A stretch of 64,000 nt of DNA from positions 1,220,137-1,284,136 of the forward strand of contig NZ_CP046640.1 in the NCBI RefSeq assembly GCF_017751145.1, written 5' to 3'. The DNA comes from Iocasia fonsfrigidae (GTDB taxonomy: Bacteria > Bacillota > Halanaerobiia > Halanaerobiales > DTU029). The notes below the pieces were generated by a model. The model did not search any database, was not told where the DNA came from, and saw only the letters and a list, made by a program, of their open reading frames with translations. Shown one piece after another: positions 62,027 through 64,000 of this stretch (position 1 is its first letter; every line of letters starts with the position of its first letter). A program made the translations under genes and the position numbers.

Positions 62027-62539
62027 ATGAAAGCAGGGGAACGGCGCAAAAAATTGATTTCAATGCTAAAAAATAGTAGTGAGCCTATTATAGGCTCAGA
62101 TTTGGCCGAAAAGTTTGCTGTTAGTAGACAGGTAATTGTGCAGGATATTGCCCTTCTCAGGGCAGAGGGAGAAAAAATTCTAGCTACATCCCAGGGTTAT
62201 CTTATTCCCGGTAATCAGTTAAACACTATAAAAAGGACTATTGCTTGTAGACACGATAATGAAGAGGTAGAAGATGAGTTGATGACCATTGTAAGTCATG
62301 GGGCTAAGGTCAATGATGTAATAGTTGAACACCCTATTTATGGTGAGATAAGAGGGATTTTGATGATTCAATCTCCCTTTGATGTAGAAAAATTTATGCT
62401 TAAATATAGAGAAAAAGAGGCAGCCCTACTGGCCTCTTTGACTGATGGAGTACATTTACACACAATAGAAGCTATTAATGAGAGTGTTATAAAACGTCTT
62501 AAGAATGAACTCAGGGTAAAGGGTTATCTCTTAGAATAG
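62027..62539 (+). CDS. niaR: Niacin-responsive repressor NiaR
   Basis: 170 residues. An N-terminal HTH_11 domain (RRKKLISMLKNSSEPIIGSDLAEKFAVSRQVIVQDIALLRAEG) is joined to a 3H domain with the conserved histidines in ACRHDNEEVEDEL, VEHPIYGEIRG and GVHLHTIEA. NiaR binds nicotinate with metal and represses NAD synthesis and niacin-uptake genes. AAAAGGGGATG before ATG. A transporter operon with a near-perfect palindrome at its promoter follows. Confidence 0.93.
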   Translation: MKAGERRKKLISMLKNSSEPIIGSDLAEKFAVSRQVIVQDIALLRAEGEKILATSQGYLIPGNQLNTIKRTIACRHDNEEVEDELMTIVSHGAKVNDVIVEHPIYGEIRGILMIQSPFDVEKFMLKYREKEAALLASLTDGVHLHTIEAINESVIKRLKNELRVKGYLLE

Positions 62540-62595
62540 GATTAAACTGGTGCTGGACTGTAAAATTATTTGATATTTATTAAGTTATTTTTTAT

Positions 62596-62642
62596 TGTCA
62601 TGTGTAAAGACACTTGACATTACATACATAATTAAATATAAT
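62596..62642 (+). promoter_or_regulatory. Promoter and palindromic operator of the SSS-transporter operon
   Basis: TTGACA at 62614 and TATAAT at 62637, 17-bp spacer. The -35 lies within a 24-bp inverted repeat (62596-62619): left arm TGTCATGTGT, AAAG centre, right arm ACACTTGACA, nine of ten positions symmetric. The position suits a repressor; the adjacent NiaR is the obvious candidate, but this is inferred. Confidence 0.7.
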
Positions 62643-62669
62643 TATTTTAAATAAATAGGAGGTGATTTT

Positions 62670-62909
62670 ATGTCAGGTAAAAATAATAATACGAGGGTAT
62701 CATCCAGGTCAAAGAGAAAAAGTCGCTTATCACATAAAAGATGGTTCTGGTTTATTTGTTTAAGTATATTAATTTTATCTGCTTATATTGTTCCTTATGT
62801 TTTCCTGGGGGATATTGCCAGGATTACTGCTTCATTTTTGTACTGGACTTTGTTTGCTGTACTGGCAATCTTTTTTACTATTAGAATAATAAAAAATTGG
62901 AGTGATTAA
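62670..62909 (+). CDS. Small two-helix membrane protein preceding an SSS transporter
   Basis: 79 residues. A basic N-terminus (RVSSRSKRKSRLSHKRWF) is followed by two transmembrane helices (residues 25-48 and 53-72). The layout matches the small DUF997/DUF3311-like partners encoded before sodium:solute symporters such as PanF. AGGAGG precedes the ATG. The transporter begins one base after its stop. Confidence 0.7.
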   Translation: MSGKNNNTRVSSRSKRKSRLSHKRWFWFICLSILILSAYIVPYVFLGDIARITASFLYWTLFAVLAIFFTIRIIKNWSD

Positions 62910-62910
62910 A

Positions 62911-64000
62911 ATGTCAGCAAGATATGTCTATCTGGCTATGTTTATTTATATTGTAATTGGCTGCTGGCTTGCATATGCTGCCCGTGTCGATATGAAAAAA
63001 GATATTATGGATTATTTTCTAGGTGGGAGATCTACCGGGGGGATTGTTGCTGCACTATCATACAGTGCAACTACTTATAGTGCTTTTATGATGGTTGGAC
63101 TGGTGGGTTTTACATATTCAGGTGGTGTTGGAGCTCTGGGGTTTGAGCTTGTTTATCTGGCTGGCTTATCATTAGTAGCCTTTTTTGGGCCCAGATTCTG
63201 GCTCCTGGGGAAAAAATACAGTTATATTTCACCGTATGAAATGTTAGCTGATCGGTATAATAATAAATGGATTTCTATTATATCTTCTTTCACTGCTTGT
63301 ATCTTTTTAATTCCTTATCTTTCGGTACAGCTAATGGGGGTTGGTTATTTAATGAACGGTCTATCAGATGGGGAAATTCCTTTTATGATTGGAGTACTGA
63401 TAGCAACTGTTTTGGCGATTGTCTGGGCCCTTGTTGCTGGTCTGCGTTCAGTAACCTGGACAGACTCATTACAATCTTTAATTATGATTATAGTTAGTGT
63501 TTTAGTCTTATTGTTTATTGTTTACAGCAGATTAGGCGGTTTTCTTAATTTTTTTGCTATACTTGAAAAAGATTTTCCAGAGTTTTTGTCTGTTCCTGGT
63601 CCTGGTTTTTTTAATTTCAAGACATTTCTTGGACTTACTCTACCCTGGTTTTTCTTTTCAATTTCGAATCCCCAGGTTAGTCAACGGCTATTTATTCCCG
63701 ATTCTTTGAGATCAATGAGGACTATGATTAAAGGTTTTCTGGTTTTTGGCTTTATTTATACCATGGTTTCAGTTTTCTGGGGTTTTACTGCTTTGATATT
63801 ACTGCCAGGTCTAGAGAGTGCAGATATGGCTACCCCTGTTTTACTGGGTTCCACTTATGTACCAGTAACGCTCGCCTTGTTCGCTATGGTTGGTATTACT
63901 GCAGCGGCTATTTCTACAATTGATTCTATTATGCTAACCTTGTCTTCCCTGGTATTGCGGGACTTATATCCAAAAAAGAATAGGGATCAAAAAAACAACC
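62911..64000 (+). CDS. Sodium:solute symporter family transporter (partial)
   Basis: The frame is open from ATG 62911 to the window edge, 363 codons, covering about nine transmembrane helices. SSS marks are DYFLGGRSTGGIVAALSYSATTYSAFMMVG at residues 35-65, GPRFWLLGKKYSYISPYEML and VAGLRSVTWTDSLQSLIM. Sodium-driven uptake is expected. Closeness to niaR and the shared palindrome make a nicotinate or other NAD-precursor transporter plausible; the family also takes pantothenate, proline and sugars. Confidence 0.88.
   Translation, partial: MSARYVYLAMFIYIVIGCWLAYAARVDMKKDIMDYFLGGRSTGGIVAALSYSATTYSAFMMVGLVGFTYSGGVGALGFELVYLAGLSLVAFFGPRFWLLGKKYSYISPYEMLADRYNNKWISIISSFTACIFLIPYLSVQLMGVGYLMNGLSDGEIPFMIGVLIATVLAIVWALVAGLRSVTWTDSLQSLIMIIVSVLVLLFIVYSRLGGFLNFFAILEKDFPEFLSVPGPGFFNFKTFLGLTLPWFFFSISNPQVSQRLFIPDSLRSMRTMIKGFLVFGFIYTMVSVFWGFTALILLPGLESADMATPVLLGSTYVPVTLALFAMVGITAAAISTIDSIMLTLSSLVLRDLYPKKNRDQKNN

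Overview
The window is AT-rich Firmicutes DNA. A CotF-type spore coat protein, DUF2935, DUF1657, a NiaR-type regulator, an O2-independent gene set and perfect sigma-A promoters (TTGACA-17-TATAAT) suggest an anaerobic spore-former. A Halanaerobiales-like organism fits best, but that placement is inference.

Layout. 1-4 kb: a decayed CatB-like acetyltransferase, a DUF2935 gene, and an rsgA paralogue behind a 540-nt leader with a 7-codon ORF and two terminators, then a GNAT gene. 4.4-6.4 kb: an orphan DpnII-type adenine methyltransferase beside its apparently decayed endonuclease, and an MNT-HEPN fusion. 6.7-10.5 kb: a LysE exporter, FMN riboswitch plus ribB, a methyltransferase, gene stubs and a DUF3795 gene. 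10.6-14.5 kb: a two-component pair with a broken ABC transporter, then two RhiA-like paralogues behind a sigma-factor gene frameshifted in an A9 tract. 15-19 kb: MBL hydrolase, Mn2+ riboswitch plus mntP, small genes and a YefM/ParE-type toxin-antitoxin pair.

19.2-26.6 kb is a helicase/helicase/nuclease cassette (split AddAB-like) followed by recJ. 28.2-38.1 kb is a complete Wadjet (JetABCD) anti-plasmid operon. Its jetC is split by a 1.88-kb group II intron exactly inside the ABC signature motif, and excision would restore the frame. A MITE-like element lies between jetA and jetB.

38-47 kb holds a YmaF-like HxH protein with a 17-copy minisatellite, a DUF2089 operon, cold-shock protein, MFS transporter, CotF, GGDEF protein and a large DUF4145/NERD-like/UvrD protein. 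47.5-56.6 kb combines a Thermoanaerobacter-type alcohol dehydrogenase behind two perfect Rex operators with a compact ethanolamine operon (eutV-A-B-C-W plus an APC permease). It has no microcompartment genes and carries a textbook ANTAR antiterminator before eutA. 56.7-64 kb carries menG/ubiE, a ProX-type deacylase, a nucleotidyltransferase, a second LysE exporter, arsR/arsC, niaR, and an SSS transporter that runs off the end.

Two themes run through the window. One is defence or genome conflict: methyltransferase, MNT-HEPN, toxin-antitoxin, helicase-nuclease cassette, Wadjet and a DUF4145 helicase. The other is visible gene decay: at least a dozen stubs, several with intact ribosome binding sites but only 9-45 codons left.
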